A stretch of DNA of 36,882 bases from Gammaproteobacteria bacterium (lineage in GTDB: Bacteria; Pseudomonadota; Gammaproteobacteria; Pseudomonadales; Azotimanducaceae): NCBI GenBank assembly GCA_026709365.1, contig JAPOTD010000056.1:1-36882 (forward strand). Reading direction: 5' to 3'. Position numbers and translations under genes: made by a program. Shown one piece after another: positions 15,493 to 26,084 of the stretch. The notes under the pieces are model-generated. The model did not search any database. It was not told where the DNA came from and worked only from the letters and a program-made list of their open reading frames with translations. Numbering within the stretch: position 1 is the first letter of the stretch; each line of letters begins with the position of its first letter.

Positions 15493-16853
15493 CAGAGGTT
15501 GAGCGACCTTCGGGTTTCCGCCATGAAGAACTGACGATAGCTCGCGGGTGCGCCGAGGATGTTGCCCTCTTGGTCGATGTCCAACGAATGGATATGGACG
15601 TCGATGTTGCCACGCTCGAAGTATAGGATGGATACGTCCTTCGGCTTCAGTTCGGTGGTTCCATCGCGGACGTCCATGCGGATTCGGTCGATCAGGTGGT
15701 CGCTGTGGGTCTCCACCAAAAGCTGGCGTCCTTGGCTAGCGAGCCGGCAAAACAGGGTGCCGAGGGCGGCTTGGGCGCTTGGGTGCAGATGCACTTCCGG
15801 CTGTTGTAGCAAAAAAGTCTTAGCTGAATCCTTGCGGAAAAGCTCGGTTAGGATGGGCAGTGTCTGGCTGACGCCATAGCCCACGTCGATGAAGTTCCGA
15901 TTTGGGCCTTTGGCTGTTGCGGAAGCCTTTCTGATCTGCACTTGAAAAGGCTCGCTATCCCGTCTCCCCAGTGGCTTGATGTTGATTTCGTCGAACAAGC
16001 CTGAATCCCGTCCGAACTTCTCCAAGCTCGCCTTCATCGACTCCCATGCTTTGCGCTCACGAAAAAAGATATCGGCTAAATACATGGGCACATAACTGCC
16101 CTCTGAGTCGAATGCATAGGGTGACGGGTCGTAGGTTCGATGTGGCTTGGACCGCACGGGAGCTGCGGCGAACAGTGGACCTCCATGCGCCAGCGGTGAG
16201 CGCCCCCCCCAACGGGCCACACGCACAAGACGCTCAATCCGCTTGAGTTGCTGCGGAGTTGGGGTTGGCTTGCCTTCGCTCTCTGGCAGGATGTCTTCAC
16301 CGCTATGGATGTCCCGCAGGAAGGAAGACCATCCCCACAGTGCAAGAGGCGGTGGATCCCGGACTTCGTCTTCCCCTTCCAAACCTGAGTTGGGTTGCCA
16401 CGTCCAAACATCTGGGCCCTCGCCGAATTCGACCTTGTCTGGATGAAAGCTCTCACTTATCCATGCCCTTTTGCTTTGCCATTGACGGCGCGTCAGGACT
16501 GGAACGGTGCCTTGGCGTGCAAATCTCAAGTCCACCTTGTAGGGCAAGGTGATTGGATTGGACTTGCTGCGACGAAGCATTTGAGATCCACTAAATCCGG
16601 CTGCAAATTCCGTGGCTCTTCCCCCTCCCCCCCCCCGATGGTGGGCAATCTCGTCAAAGCTGCCCAAATCGTAGGGTTCGTCCTTGAAGTTGTACTGCCA
16701 CTTCCCTGCGAAGATCGCGTTCAGTGCACGAACCATCGCCAAGAAAGATGTTTTGCCCGTGCTGTTTTCCCCAACCAACAACGTTAGCGGGGCCAATCGG
16801 GCGGTTTGCTGCTCCCGGAAGCACCGGAAGTTTTCTAGCCGAACTTCATCCAT
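15492..16853 (-). CDS. AAA ATPase with DUF3696-like C-terminus
   Basis: 453-residue ABC/OLD-like ATPase. Walker A GENSTGKT is at 28-35 right after an N-terminal LENFRCF motif typical of RecF/OLD-like proteins; a signature-like DVGYGVSQTLP is near 323-333; Walker B FLLQQPEVHLHP near 347-357; and the D-loop/H-loop segment VETHSDHLIDRIR near 380-391. The tail (about 395-440, ILYFERGNIDVHIHSLDIDQEGN-type) matches the DUF3696 pattern. It lacks a TOPRIM nuclease domain; the nuclease appears to be the separately encoded PIN-like protein. The arrangement resembles two-gene defence modules that pair an OLD-like ATPase with an effector nuclease, which is inference. Two G tracts (10 and 8 bases on the coding strand) occur at codons 74-78 and near 216; both could shift the frame if slipped. 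Confidence 0.82.
   Translation of the reverse strand: MDEVRLENFRCFREQQTARLAPLTLLVGENSTGKTSFLAMVRALNAIFAGKWQYNFKDEPYDLGSFDEIAHHRGGGGGRATEFAAGFSGSQMLRRSKSNPITLPYKVDLRFARQGTVPVLTRRQWQSKRAWISESFHPDKVEFGEGPDVWTWQPNSGLEGEDEVRDPPPLALWGWSSFLRDIHSGEDILPESEGKPTPTPQQLKRIERLVRVARWGGRSPLAHGGPLFAAAPVRSKPHRTYDPSPYAFDSEGSYVPMYLADIFFRERKAWESMKASLEKFGRDSGLFDEINIKPLGRRDSEPFQVQIRKASATAKGPNRNFIDVGYGVSQTLPILTELFRKDSAKTFLLQQPEVHLHPSAQAALGTLFCRLASQGRQLLVETHSDHLIDRIRMDVRDGTTELKPKDVSILYFERGNIDVHIHSLDIDQEGNILGAPASYRQFFMAETRRSLNL
16203..16210 (-). repeat. Run of eight G on the coding strand of the ATPase gene
   Basis: Eight consecutive C on the plus strand, read as G in the ATPase gene around codons 215-217 (ARWGGRS). 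In the length range where slippage during replication becomes noticeable; see the longer tract at 16627. Confidence 0.9.
16627..16636 (-). repeat. Run of ten G on the coding strand of the ATPase gene
   Basis: Ten consecutive C on the plus strand (then T, then five more C). On the coding strand this is the Gly-run at residues 74-78 of the ATPase, shortly after Walker A. Gain or loss of one base would frameshift the gene and abolish it. Poly-G tracts of this length are known contingency loci in other bacteria, and also known places for sequencing error. Confidence 0.9.
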
Positions 16854-16992
16854 GACTCACTTAATCCCGTCGCACTCGAAGCCGCTGGCGTTGGGCCAAT
16901 CGCGGTCGCTTGGTGGTTAGGCGTCCAGATTTTCCACGGATGGCCATGCTAACGCTGGTCGCCGCAATCGGGCAATCACCCCGACAGGGCTG

Positions 16993-19557
16993 CTACAGCT
17001 TCTTCAACTCAAACAGCACTTCCAATGCCTGCATCGGGGTGAGGTTGTCGGGTTCAATGCGCTCCAGCTGCGCCCGCAAAGGATCCTCGGGCGGCGGCTC
17101 CCCCTCCACGGGCTGGCCCGCCGCAGGCTCACTGAACAGGTCGGCTTGGTTGGCGTTGGCGGCTGGCTGGGACTCCAGTTCCCGTAGCCGGGCTCTGGCC
17201 TTGTTGAGCACCGCGGCGGGCACGCCGGCCAGCCGGGCCACCTGGATGCCGTAGCTTTGGCTGGCGGGGCCCGGCCGGACTTCGTGCAGGAAGACCACCT
17301 GGTCCTTGTATTCGGCAGCGGTGAGATGCACGTTGGCGGTGGCGGGCAGGCTCGCGGCCAAGCCGGTCAGCTCGAAGTAGTGGGTGGCGAACAGCGTGAA
17401 GGCGCGGCGCGACTCGGCCAAGTGCTGGGCGGTGGCCCAGGCCAGCGCCAAGCCGTCGTAGGTGCTGGTGCCGCGCCCGATCTCATCGAGCAGGACCAAG
17501 CTGCGGTCGGTGGCGCCGTGCAGGATGTTGGCCGTTTCGGTCATCTCCACCATGAAGGTGGAGCGTCCGCCGCTCAGGTCGTCGGCAGCGCCTATGCGGG
17601 TGAAGATTCGATCCACAGGGCCGATGCTGGCCGCCGCCGCCGGCACGTAGCTGCCGGTGCAGGCGAGCAGCACGATGAGCGCGGTTTGGCGCATGTAGGT
17701 CGATTTGCCGCCCATGTTGGGGCCAGTGATGATCAGCATGCGCTGGCGGTCGTTCAGGTCGAGATCGTTGGGCACAAAGGGATCGCTGAGCGCCTCGCGC
17801 ACCACCGGGTGCCAGCCCCCGCTGATCGAGAAGCCGGGCTGGTTGGTGAAGCGTGGGGGCGCAAAGCCCAAACTTTGCGCCCGTTCGGCGAAGGCGGCGA
17901 GCACATCCAGCTCGGCCAGCGCCTCGGCGGCGCGGCGCAGCGTTGCGGCTTCGGCGGCGAGTTCGACGAGCAGGGCGTCGTAGAGCGACCTTTCCAGCTG
18001 CAGGGCTCGGGCGCGGCTGGTCAAGGCCCGGTCCTCAAAGGACTTCAGCGCGGGGGTGATGTAGCGTTCGGCGTTCTTCAGCGTTTGGCGGCGAACGTAG
18101 TCGGCGGGAACCGCGCTGGCGGCGGCCTTGGACGTCTCGATGTAGTAGCCATGTACCCGGTTGTAGCCCACCTTGAGGTTGGCGATGCCGGTGCGCTCCT
18201 GTTCGCCGGCCTCCAGTTCGGCAAGCCAATCGGCGGCCCGCTCGGTCAGGCTGCGCAGTTCGTCGAGTTCCGCGTGGTAGCCGCTGGCGATCACGCCGCC
18301 CTCGCGGATCGTGGCGGGCGGCGACTCGACCACTGCCCGGTCGAGCAAGTCCTGGACGGTTGGGAAGTCCGGCATCCGCTGCGCAAGCTCCGCTAGATGG
18401 GGTGCGGCCAGAGGCTCGATCAAACCCCTGACGCTGGGGATTTCGTGGAGGGCGGTGCGCAATCGCGACAAATCCCGGGGCGGTGCCGACTGCAGGGCGA
18501 TGCGCGAGACGATGCGTTCCATGTCCCCCACCTCGTCCAGCCGCTTGCGCAGATCGTCCCGTTGGTTGGCCTCAAGCAGGGCGGTGACGGCGTTTTGGCG
18601 CCTGCTGATGACCGCCTCGACGGTGGACGGCGCATTCAGCCAGCGCCGCAGCAGGCGCGCCCCCATGGCGGTTCGCGCGCTGTTCATCAGCGCGAACAGG
18701 GTGCCGGATTCGCCGCCATCCGCGCCCCGGTCAATCTCCAAATTGCGGCGGCTGTGCGGGTCGAGCTTGAGGAATTCGCCCGTCACCACGGGCGTGATGC
18801 GATCGATGTAGGCCAAGCTCTGGCAGTGGGTGGCTTGGGCGTACTTCAGCACGGCGGCGGCAGCGCCGATGGCCGGGTCGTCGGGCGCCAGGCCGAAGCC
18901 GCGCAGGTCGGCGGTGCCGAAGTGCTCGCACAGAAAGCGAAAGCCGAGGTCCGCATCGAAGCGCAGCCCGTCCAACGCCTGTTGGGGCAGGCCGCTTAAC
19001 GCCTCAAGCTCCGCCGGCGTGAGGATTTCCGCCGGTTCCAGCCGTGCGATCTCGGTTCGCAGATCGTCTTCGCGGTCGATGGTTTGGGTAGCCAGTTCGC
19101 CGCGGCCCAGATTGAGGATGGCCATGCCGTAGCGCTGGGGCTGGCTCCGGCCCACCGGGGCCAGCCCCAGCAGCGCGCTGTCGCTGGCGTTTTCAAGCAG
19201 CGCCTCCTCGGTGACGGTGCCCGGCGTCACGATGCGCTGCACACGGCGCGCGACCGGCCCCTTGGCCGTTGCCGGGTCGCCGATCTGCTCGCAGATGGCA
19301 ACTGAGACGCCGAGTCGCACGAGTTTGGCCAGATAGCCCTCGACGGCGTGGAAGGGCACGCCGCACATGGGAATCGGCGCGCCATTGGACTGGCCGCGGC
19401 TGGTCAGGGTGATGTCGAGGAGCTGCGCCGCCCGCTTGGCGTCATCATGGAAGAGTTCGTAGAAGTCGCCCATTCGGTAAAACAGCAGATGTTCGGCGTG
19501 TTGCGCCTTGATGCTGAGGTACTGCTGCATCATCGGCGTTTGGCGGGCGCGTTTCAT
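16993..19557 (-). CDS. mutS: DNA mismatch repair protein MutS
   Basis: Recognises mismatches and short loops and recruits MutL. The product is 854 residues, essentially the E. coli length (853). The mismatch-reading Phe-X-Glu motif is F32-Y-E34 in RMGDFYELF, the Walker [10 protein letters not shown] is near residue 611, and the Walker B/signature [16 protein letters not shown] is near 685. The C-terminal helix ([16 protein letters not shown]) needed for tetramer formation is present. ATG 19557 ([13 protein letters not shown]) is chosen over an in-frame upstream extension to 19776, because the family begins here and the extension reads through palindromic repeats. It stands alone on the minus strand; no rpoS or cinA neighbour. 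No clear promoter was found in the 325-nt spacer upstream. Confidence 0.98.
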   Translation of the reverse strand: MKRARQTPMMQQYLSIKAQHAEHLLFYRMGDFYELFHDDAKRAAQLLDITLTSRGQSNGAPIPMCGVPFHAVEGYLAKLVRLGVSVAICEQIGDPATAKGPVARRVQRIVTPGTVTEEALLENASDSALLGLAPVGRSQPQRYGMAILNLGRGELATQTIDREDDLRTEIARLEPAEILTPAELEALSGLPQQALDGLRFDADLGFRFLCEHFGTADLRGFGLAPDDPAIGAAAAVLKYAQATHCQSLAYIDRITPVVTGEFLKLDPHSRRNLEIDRGADGGESGTLFALMNSARTAMGARLLRRWLNAPSTVEAVISRRQNAVTALLEANQRDDLRKRLDEVGDMERIVSRIALQSAPPRDLSRLRTALHEIPSVRGLIEPLAAPHLAELAQRMPDFPTVQDLLDRAVVESPPATIREGGVIASGYHAELDELRSLTERAADWLAELEAGEQERTGIANLKVGYNRVHGYYIETSKAAASAVPADYVRRQTLKNAERYITPALKSFEDRALTSRARALQLERSLYDALLVELAAEAATLRRAAEALAELDVLAAFAERAQSLGFAPPRFTNQPGFSISGGWHPVVREALSDPFVPNDLDLNDRQRMLIITGPNMGGKSTYMRQTALIVLLACTGSYVPAAAASIGPVDRIFTRIGAADDLSGGRSTFMVEMTETANILHGATDRSLVLLDEIGRGTSTYDGLALAWATAQHLAESRRAFTLFATHYFELTGLAASLPATANVHLTAAEYKDQVVFLHEVRPGPASQSYGIQVARLAGVPAAVLNKARARLRELESQPAANANQADLFSEPAAGQPVEGEPPPEDPLRAQLERIEPDNLTPMQALEVLFELKKL

Positions 19558-19680
19558 GGTCGGTATTGTTACCCAAAGGGCGGACGTTGGTGAACCGTCG
19601 CAGCAGTACGTAGCGAGCGGCATCCGCCAGCTTGCTGCAACACGCGCAAAAAAGGCATCTAACCGTTGACAAGACGGAAA

Positions 19681-19745
19681 CTCGCTCCGGGGGATCTCAC
19701 CTGAAGTGGGCGTCTCACCCCGGAGCGAGGGCATCCTGCCCTCGC
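19681..19745. repeat. Nested inverted repeats between mutS and the Uma2-like gene
   Basis: CTCGCTCCGGGG (19681-19692) is matched exactly by CCCCGGAGCGAG (19718-19729), enclosing 25 nt. The right arm overlaps a second perfect hairpin, GCGAGGGC (19725-19732) and GCCCTCGC (19738-19745), with a 5-nt loop. The two hairpins are mutually exclusive. The spacer 19558-19882 (325 nt) holds no gene that I can support; it contains this element, the tandem repeat at 19791-19830, and a -10-like box. Confidence 0.75.
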
Positions 19746-19790
19746 AGTGACGCGCGTCAGAGCGCCAGCCGCTCAAGCCCAGTCAAAGGC

Positions 19791-19830
19791 AAACTGAGAC
19801 ACTACCGAAAATTCAAACTGAGCCACTACC
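19791..19830. repeat. Two 16-nt tandem copies, possible insertion-sequence end remnant
   Basis: AAACTGAGACACTACC (19791-19806) and AAACTGAGCCACTACC (19815-19830) differ at one base and are spaced 24 nt apart. Closely spaced short repeats with a GTGGCTCAGTTT core (other strand) are typical of the ends of some insertion sequences of IS21 type, where they bind transposase. No transposase gene lies within the window, so this would be a solo end. Assignment is from memory of such ends and is tentative. Confidence 0.4.
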
Positions 19831-19870
19831 TCAAGGTTCGCGCAGGTGGCAGCGGCTTGCGGAGCCAGGC

Positions 19871-19876
19871 TAGAAT
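19871..19876 (+). promoter_or_regulatory. -10 box (TAGAAT) immediately before the Uma2-like gene
   Basis: TAGAAT ends 6 nt before the ATG at 19883. A transcript from this box would begin at about the ATG itself, giving a leaderless mRNA; there is no Shine-Dalgarno in the 6-nt gap. The -35 region is weak. Confidence 0.4.
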
Positions 19877-19882
19877 CCCGGC

Positions 19883-20887
19883 ATGGCAAGCAGAAGCACA
19901 GCAACGGCGGTGCCGGTGCGTTATCGGCGAAAGGCGCTCTCCCGACAGGGGGTTGGAGCGGGGCGCTCAATTGAGTTTCCGGGTTGCCATCCCGTGCATC
20001 TGCGCCGGGACGAGATCGAGGGCCACGAGGGACGCTTCGAGTACTGGGAGGCCGATACGGAGACCGCTTGGACGTTGCGCGAACCCACCAGCCTGTACCA
20101 CGAACGGCCCAGTCAGCGCTTGGCGCGCCTGACGGAGCGCATCGCCGCCTTTCGCGGCAGCCCCATCGAGACCTTTGGCGCCGCCGACCTGTTGGTGCGC
20201 AACGCGCGCGGCGAGCGCCATCGCATCATGCAGGCCGACCAGATGGTTTACCTGCACCCTGAGCGCGACCAGCCCGATGGCGCGGCCGTGGAGGTGGGCG
20301 AGGACGTTCTGCCGGACGTGGTGCTGGAGGCGGACCTGACCACGGACGTTCGGCGCGGCAAGCTCTGGCTCTACGAGTCCTGGGGTTTCCCCGAGGTCTG
20401 GGTCGAAGTGCCGGATCGGCGCCTGCCGAGCAGTCCGCGCGGTCGTCCGGCGGGCCTGTCGATCTATCTTCTGTGTTCGGGCAGCTACAGCGAGGCGGAT
20501 GTCAGCCAGGCATTCCCGGGCTGGAGTGCGGCGGATGTTCACCGCGCCCTGAACGAGCGCGCGATGTCTTTGGAGACCATTGAGGCGCTGCGCCGGGTGG
20601 GCCGCGCCTTGGGCGAGCAGGAGGGCACAACCCCTGAGCATGATCCCGTGCTCGGCGCGGAGCGCCGGGAAGGGCGCCGGGAAGGCCATTTGGCAGGTCG
20701 CCTCGAAGTGCTGACGGAGCTTCTGCGCCACACCCTCTTGGCAAAAGGCATCCAGATCTCCCCGAGGCTTGACGCCAAGGCCGAGGCGCTTGTCCACGCA
20801 CCTCTGGATGCGGTGATGGCTGCGGCCTCGGAGTGCCGCGATGAGGAGGACTTCCTGCGGCGAGCTGATGCGCTGTTGCGCAATTGA
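19883..20887 (+). CDS. Uma2-family (DUF820) PD-(D/E)XK nuclease-like protein
   Basis: 334-residue protein. The core DVVLEADLTTDVRRGKLWLYESWGFPEVWVEVPD region (residues about 145-178) has the Uma2 pattern: Asp145, Glu149, then KLxLYxxxGxPExWV, the conserved second half of this restriction-endonuclease-like fold. A C-terminal helical region with alternating Arg/Glu (ERREGRREGHLAGRLEVL, about 255-275) and a run ending DEEDFLRRADALL follows, as in longer Uma2 proteins. Such genes are numerous in some genomes and their role is unsettled; nuclease activity is assumed from the fold. The start at ATG 19883 sits directly behind a -10 box with no Shine-Dalgarno; an internal GTG a few codons in is an alternative. 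The upstream spacer is repeat-rich, consistent with a mobile past. Confidence 0.75.
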   Translation: MASRSTATAVPVRYRRKALSRQGVGAGRSIEFPGCHPVHLRRDEIEGHEGRFEYWEADTETAWTLREPTSLYHERPSQRLARLTERIAAFRGSPIETFGAADLLVRNARGERHRIMQADQMVYLHPERDQPDGAAVEVGEDVLPDVVLEADLTTDVRRGKLWLYESWGFPEVWVEVPDRRLPSSPRGRPAGLSIYLLCSGSYSEADVSQAFPGWSAADVHRALNERAMSLETIEALRRVGRALGEQEGTTPEHDPVLGAERREGRREGHLAGRLEVLTELLRHTLLAKGIQISPRLDAKAEALVHAPLDAVMAAASECRDEEDFLRRADALLRN

Positions 20888-20933
20888 CTTGCTGGGAGCG
20901 TGACGCGCAACGCGCTCTATGTCATAGAACGAT

Positions 20934-21470
20934 TTACTCGGGGCTGAAGGGCAGCGATGAGTGGTGAAGGTTGATCTTCAGGCCGCCGTCAACAAGGACG
21001 TAGCCAAAGGTGTACTCCACCTTCGTCTCGTCACCGTCCGGGCCCGTGAAGTAGTAGTTGCCCATGGCCATTGCGGAGTCGTCATCGGTGTGGATGCCGT
21101 TGCTCTCCCAGCGAACGTTGGTCCAGCCTGAGATGGCGAATCCCTTGTCCTCCGTTCCGTCCTGCCCGATGAAATAGCTCAGCGCTTCGTCAAATGTCTC
21201 CCGGAACTGGTCTTCCGCGGCCAAGGTCGGCTTGAACATGACGTCGGTCTCGCCATAGGCGTAAAGGTCGTTGATGTGCTCCTTCGCCCGGGCGGCGTAG
21301 TCGCCGCCGTCGGCATGAACCTTGGAAATGGCGACTATGCCCTCGCCCCAGGTTTTCTGGGCGTCAATGACGGTCTGCTCGGAGATCGGCTCCGCCGCAG
21401 CAGAGGCCGCGACGGCGGCAAGGGCGAGGCCGGAGGCGGCGGACAAAACGCAATGCAGTGGATTCCTCAT
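20934..21470 (-). CDS. Secreted SnoaL/NTF2-like protein
   Basis: 178-residue protein with a Sec signal peptide: MRNPLHC, a hydrophobic Ala/Leu-rich core, and a likely cleavage after ASAAAEP (about residue 24-26). The mature part begins EQTVIDAQKTWGEGIVAIS and ends with the strand-rich VRWESNGI, AMAMGNYYF, KVEYTFGYVLVDGGLKINLHHSSLP. The closing LKINLHHSSLP motif is shared by a family of periplasmic NTF2-like proteins related to the CaMKII-association domain, some of which are mislabelled phosphoribosyl-AMP cyclohydrolase; none of the HisI metal motifs are present here. Ligand or reaction is unknown. The start at 21470 is supported by AGAGGA just upstream and by the signal peptide; the frame is open further upstream without reason to use it. 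Diverges from recA. Confidence 0.72.
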   Translation of the reverse strand: MRNPLHCVLSAASGLALAAVAASAAAEPISEQTVIDAQKTWGEGIVAISKVHADGGDYAARAKEHINDLYAYGETDVMFKPTLAAEDQFRETFDEALSYFIGQDGTEDKGFAISGWTNVRWESNGIHTDDDSAMAMGNYYFTGPDGDETKVEYTFGYVLVDGGLKINLHHSSLPFSPE

Positions 21471-21527
21471 GATCGGTGTCCTCTTTCGGTGATTGGTGAA
21501 ATCGATGAGCTCGTGCGCTCCGGGCGA

Positions 21528-21533
21528 ATTATA
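21528..21533 (-). promoter_or_regulatory. -10 box (TATAAT) for the secreted SnoaL-like gene
   Basis: A perfect TATAAT on the minus strand lies 57 nt before the ATG at 21470, giving a leader of roughly 50 nt with an AGAGGA Shine-Dalgarno. No clear -35 hexamer is found 16-18 nt upstream, as with other promoters in this GC-rich window. Confidence 0.5.
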
Positions 21534-21711
21534 GCAACCGTTTCGCGCGGCCATCCCACCCACTTCGCGGGCGCGCCTCGTCGCTTAGGTCAGATTGCGA
21601 TGCCTTTCTTGTGGTGCATAGGTTGTGGACGCGGGCGATGATTGTGCGGCATTGGCTTCGGCGGCTGTGGGCGATCACTCAATTTCGCGTGGGGGCCGCT
21701 TGAGGTGTTGC

Positions 21712-21740
21712 CTTTGACGCTTGCGGCATATACCGTCAAA
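21712..21740 (+). promoter_or_regulatory. Inverted repeat TTTGACG-N15-CGTCAAA upstream of recA
   Basis: TTTGACG (21712-21718) and CGTCAAA (21734-21740) form a perfect 7-bp inverted repeat 28 nt before the recA ATG. The enclosed bases include CATATACC, which may serve as the -10 region. No canonical CTGT-N8-ACAG LexA box was found in the 298-nt spacer between the divergent gene and recA, so this palindrome is the best candidate for an operator, of unknown binder. Confidence 0.45.
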
Positions 21741-21768
21741 TCCTCTTTTCAACGGCTTGGAAATCGTC

Positions 21769-22848
21769 ATGGCGAAGGCAACCACCGCGAAAGCGGATCC
21801 GGTGCGCGGCGGCAATCGGGAACGGGCGTTGAGCGCCGCCCTCACGCAGATCGAACGCCAGTTCGGCAAGGGTTCCATGATGCGGCTCGGCGACCGGGAG
21901 CGCGTCGCCATTCCCTCCATATCCACCGGCTCCCTGGGGCTGGACGTGGCCTTGGGCATCGGCGGGCTGCCTAGGGGGCGGGTGGTGGAGATCTACGGCC
22001 CGGAGTCGTCCGGCAAGACCACCCTCACCCTGCAGGTGATTGCCGAGGCCCAGAAGGCTGGCGGCGTGTGCGCGTTCATTGACGCCGAGCACGCCTTGGA
22101 CCCCATCTATGCGGAGTCCTTGGGCGTGGATACCGAGGACCTGCTCGTCTCGCAGCCGGATACCGGGGAGCAGGCGCTGGAAATCGCCGACATGATCGTT
22201 CGCTCAGGGGCGGTGGACGTGGTGGTGGTGGACTCGGTGGCGGCGCTCACCCCCAAGGCGGAAATCGAGGGTGAGATGGGCGATTCCCATGTGGGCCTGC
22301 AGGCCCGCCTGATGAGCCAGGCCCTGCGCAAGATGACCGGCTCCATCAAGCACTCCAACACCTTGGTGATTTTCATCAACCAGATTCGGATGAAGATCGG
22401 CGTGATGTTCGGCTCGCCGGAAACCACCACCGGCGGCAACGCGCTGAAGTTCTACTCCTCCGTCCGCTTGGACATCCGCCGCATCGGCGCCGTCAAGGAC
22501 GGCGATGAGGTCATCGGCAACGAAACCCGGGTCAAGGTGGTGAAGAACAAGGTGGCGCCGCCCTTCCGGCAAACTGAATTTCAGATCCTCTACGCCAAGG
22601 GCATTAACCGCATGGGCGAGATTCTGGAACTGGGCGTGCAGCAGGGCCTGATCGAAAAGTCCGGCGCTTGGTACGCCTACAATTCGGATCGCATCGGCCA
22701 AGGCCGCAGGAACGCTGCGGAATACCTTGAGGCCCATCCGGAGATACGCTCGGAGCTGGAGGCGGCCATACGGCGGCAGTTGCTTCCGCAGCAAGGAGCT
22801 GACGAAGCCGCTGGCGAAGCGGATGTCCTGGCCGGCGCGGCCACCTGA
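21769..22848 (+). CDS. recA: Recombinase RecA
   Basis: Strand-exchange ATPase that pairs homologous DNA and stimulates LexA self-cleavage. It is 359 residues, a normal length. Walker A GPESSGKT is at residues 77-84, followed by [10 protein letters not shown]; Walker [23 protein letters not shown] and the DNA-binding loop region [37 protein letters not shown] are intact. The C-terminus is acidic (DEAAGEAD), the usual autoinhibitory tail. ATG 21769 (MAKATT) is the natural start; a TTG-initiated extension to 21721 would run through the promoter. The Shine-Dalgarno is weak (TTGGAA). recX follows 21 nt after the stop. Confidence 0.99.
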   Translation: MAKATTAKADPVRGGNRERALSAALTQIERQFGKGSMMRLGDRERVAIPSISTGSLGLDVALGIGGLPRGRVVEIYGPESSGKTTLTLQVIAEAQKAGGVCAFIDAEHALDPIYAESLGVDTEDLLVSQPDTGEQALEIADMIVRSGAVDVVVVDSVAALTPKAEIEGEMGDSHVGLQARLMSQALRKMTGSIKHSNTLVIFINQIRMKIGVMFGSPETTTGGNALKFYSSVRLDIRRIGAVKDGDEVIGNETRVKVVKNKVAPPFRQTEFQILYAKGINRMGEILELGVQQGLIEKSGAWYAYNSDRIGQGRRNAAEYLEAHPEIRSELEAAIRRQLLPQQGADEAAGEADVLAGAAT

Positions 22849-22869
22849 CCGGACGGCGTCAATTCGCTG

Positions 22870-23352
22870 ATGGGCGATGCCTTGGCCGGACAGCATGACC
22901 GGGCGCTGGGTTTGGCCCTGCGCCTGTTGGGCCAGCGTGAGCATGGCCGCGCCGAACTGCTGGCCAAGCTAACCGCCAAGGGATGCCCTTCGGCGGTGGC
23001 CACCGAAGTGCTCGACGGCTTGCGGGAGAACGGCGCCCAAAGCGATGAGCGCTTTGCCGCCGCGCTCGCCCGCCGTCGGGTCGAGCGGGGATATGGACCC
23101 TTGTACATTCGCGCGGAACTCAGGGACCGCCAAGTGGACGCAGGCTTGGCGGAAGATGCGTTGAGCCAGCCCCCCGCCTATTGGTCGGAAGTGGCGGCCC
23201 GAGCCTTGGCCAAGAAGTTCCCCAGCCGAGATAAGGGCGGTTTGGACGCCTCGGCCAAGACCGCCAGCTACGCCGCTCAAGCCCGCTTTCTCTCCCGGCG
23301 CGGTTTCCCTGCCGAACTGATCCACCGCCTCTTGGAACAGCTGCGCCGGTAA
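22870..23352 (+). CDS. recX: Regulatory protein RecX
   Basis: Small helical inhibitor of RecA that binds along the RecA filament. The 160-residue length fits the family (E. coli 166). Three-helix repeats are recognisable: [27 protein letters not shown], the [38 protein letters not shown] segment (QSDxRFA and GxGPxxIxxEL are family marks), and the closing [20 protein letters not shown]. It lies 21 nt after recA on the same strand, so expression as a recA-recX unit is expected. No strong Shine-Dalgarno precedes ATG 22870, in keeping with the low RecX level known from E. coli, where translation depends on read-through. Confidence 0.95.
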   Translation: MGDALAGQHDRALGLALRLLGQREHGRAELLAKLTAKGCPSAVATEVLDGLRENGAQSDERFAAALARRRVERGYGPLYIRAELRDRQVDAGLAEDALSQPPAYWSEVAARALAKKFPSRDKGGLDASAKTASYAAQARFLSRRGFPAELIHRLLEQLRR

Positions 23353-23370
23353 CCTGCCTCACGCAACGTG

Positions 23371-23420
23371 CGCGGAGTTTCGCGCCAGCGAAACTCCAAC
23401 GCGCCCGCAAAGCGGGCGCG
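23371..23420. repeat. REP-like palindromic repeat, copy 1 (between recX and alaS)
   Basis: A 50-nt element of two hairpins: GGAGTTTCGC (23374-23383) with GCGAAACTCC (23388-23397), 4-nt loop; and CGCGCCCGC (23400-23408) with GCGGGCGCG (23412-23420), 3-nt loop. It matches 43 of 50 bases of an inverted copy at 31386-31435. Sitting 18 nt after recX it could also slow or end transcription, though no T-run follows. Confidence 0.85.
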
Positions 23421-23435
23421 CAGCAACTTCCAAGC

Positions 23436-23441
23436 TATACT
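23436..23441 (+). promoter_or_regulatory. Probable alaS -10 box (TATACT)
   Basis: TATACT lies 27 nt before the alaS ATG at 23469. The -35 zone falls inside the palindromic repeat and matches poorly. The same hexamer in the context GCTATACTnGCC occurs before glcB. Leader is about 20 nt with no strong Shine-Dalgarno (GGCGAA). Confidence 0.45.
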
Positions 23442-23468
23442 TGCCGCCTTTTTCGCAGGCGAACTCCC

Positions 23469-26080
<2,612 letters not shown>

Positions 26081-26084
<4 letters not shown>

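Noticed and set aside
16623-16640. Poly-C tract as proof of phase variation
   Set aside because: It could equally be fixed or a sequencing error; kept only as a lead with a check.
19558-19776. 73-residue N-terminal extension of MutS
   Set aside because: Family alignment begins at ATG 19557; the extension reads through palindromic repeats.
21664-21679. CTGT-N8-ACTC as a LexA box for recA
   Set aside because: The right half matches only two of four consensus bases.
23400-23425. Rho-independent terminator after recX
   Set aside because: The GC-rich hairpin is followed by CAGCAACTTCC, not a T run, and it belongs to a dispersed repeat.
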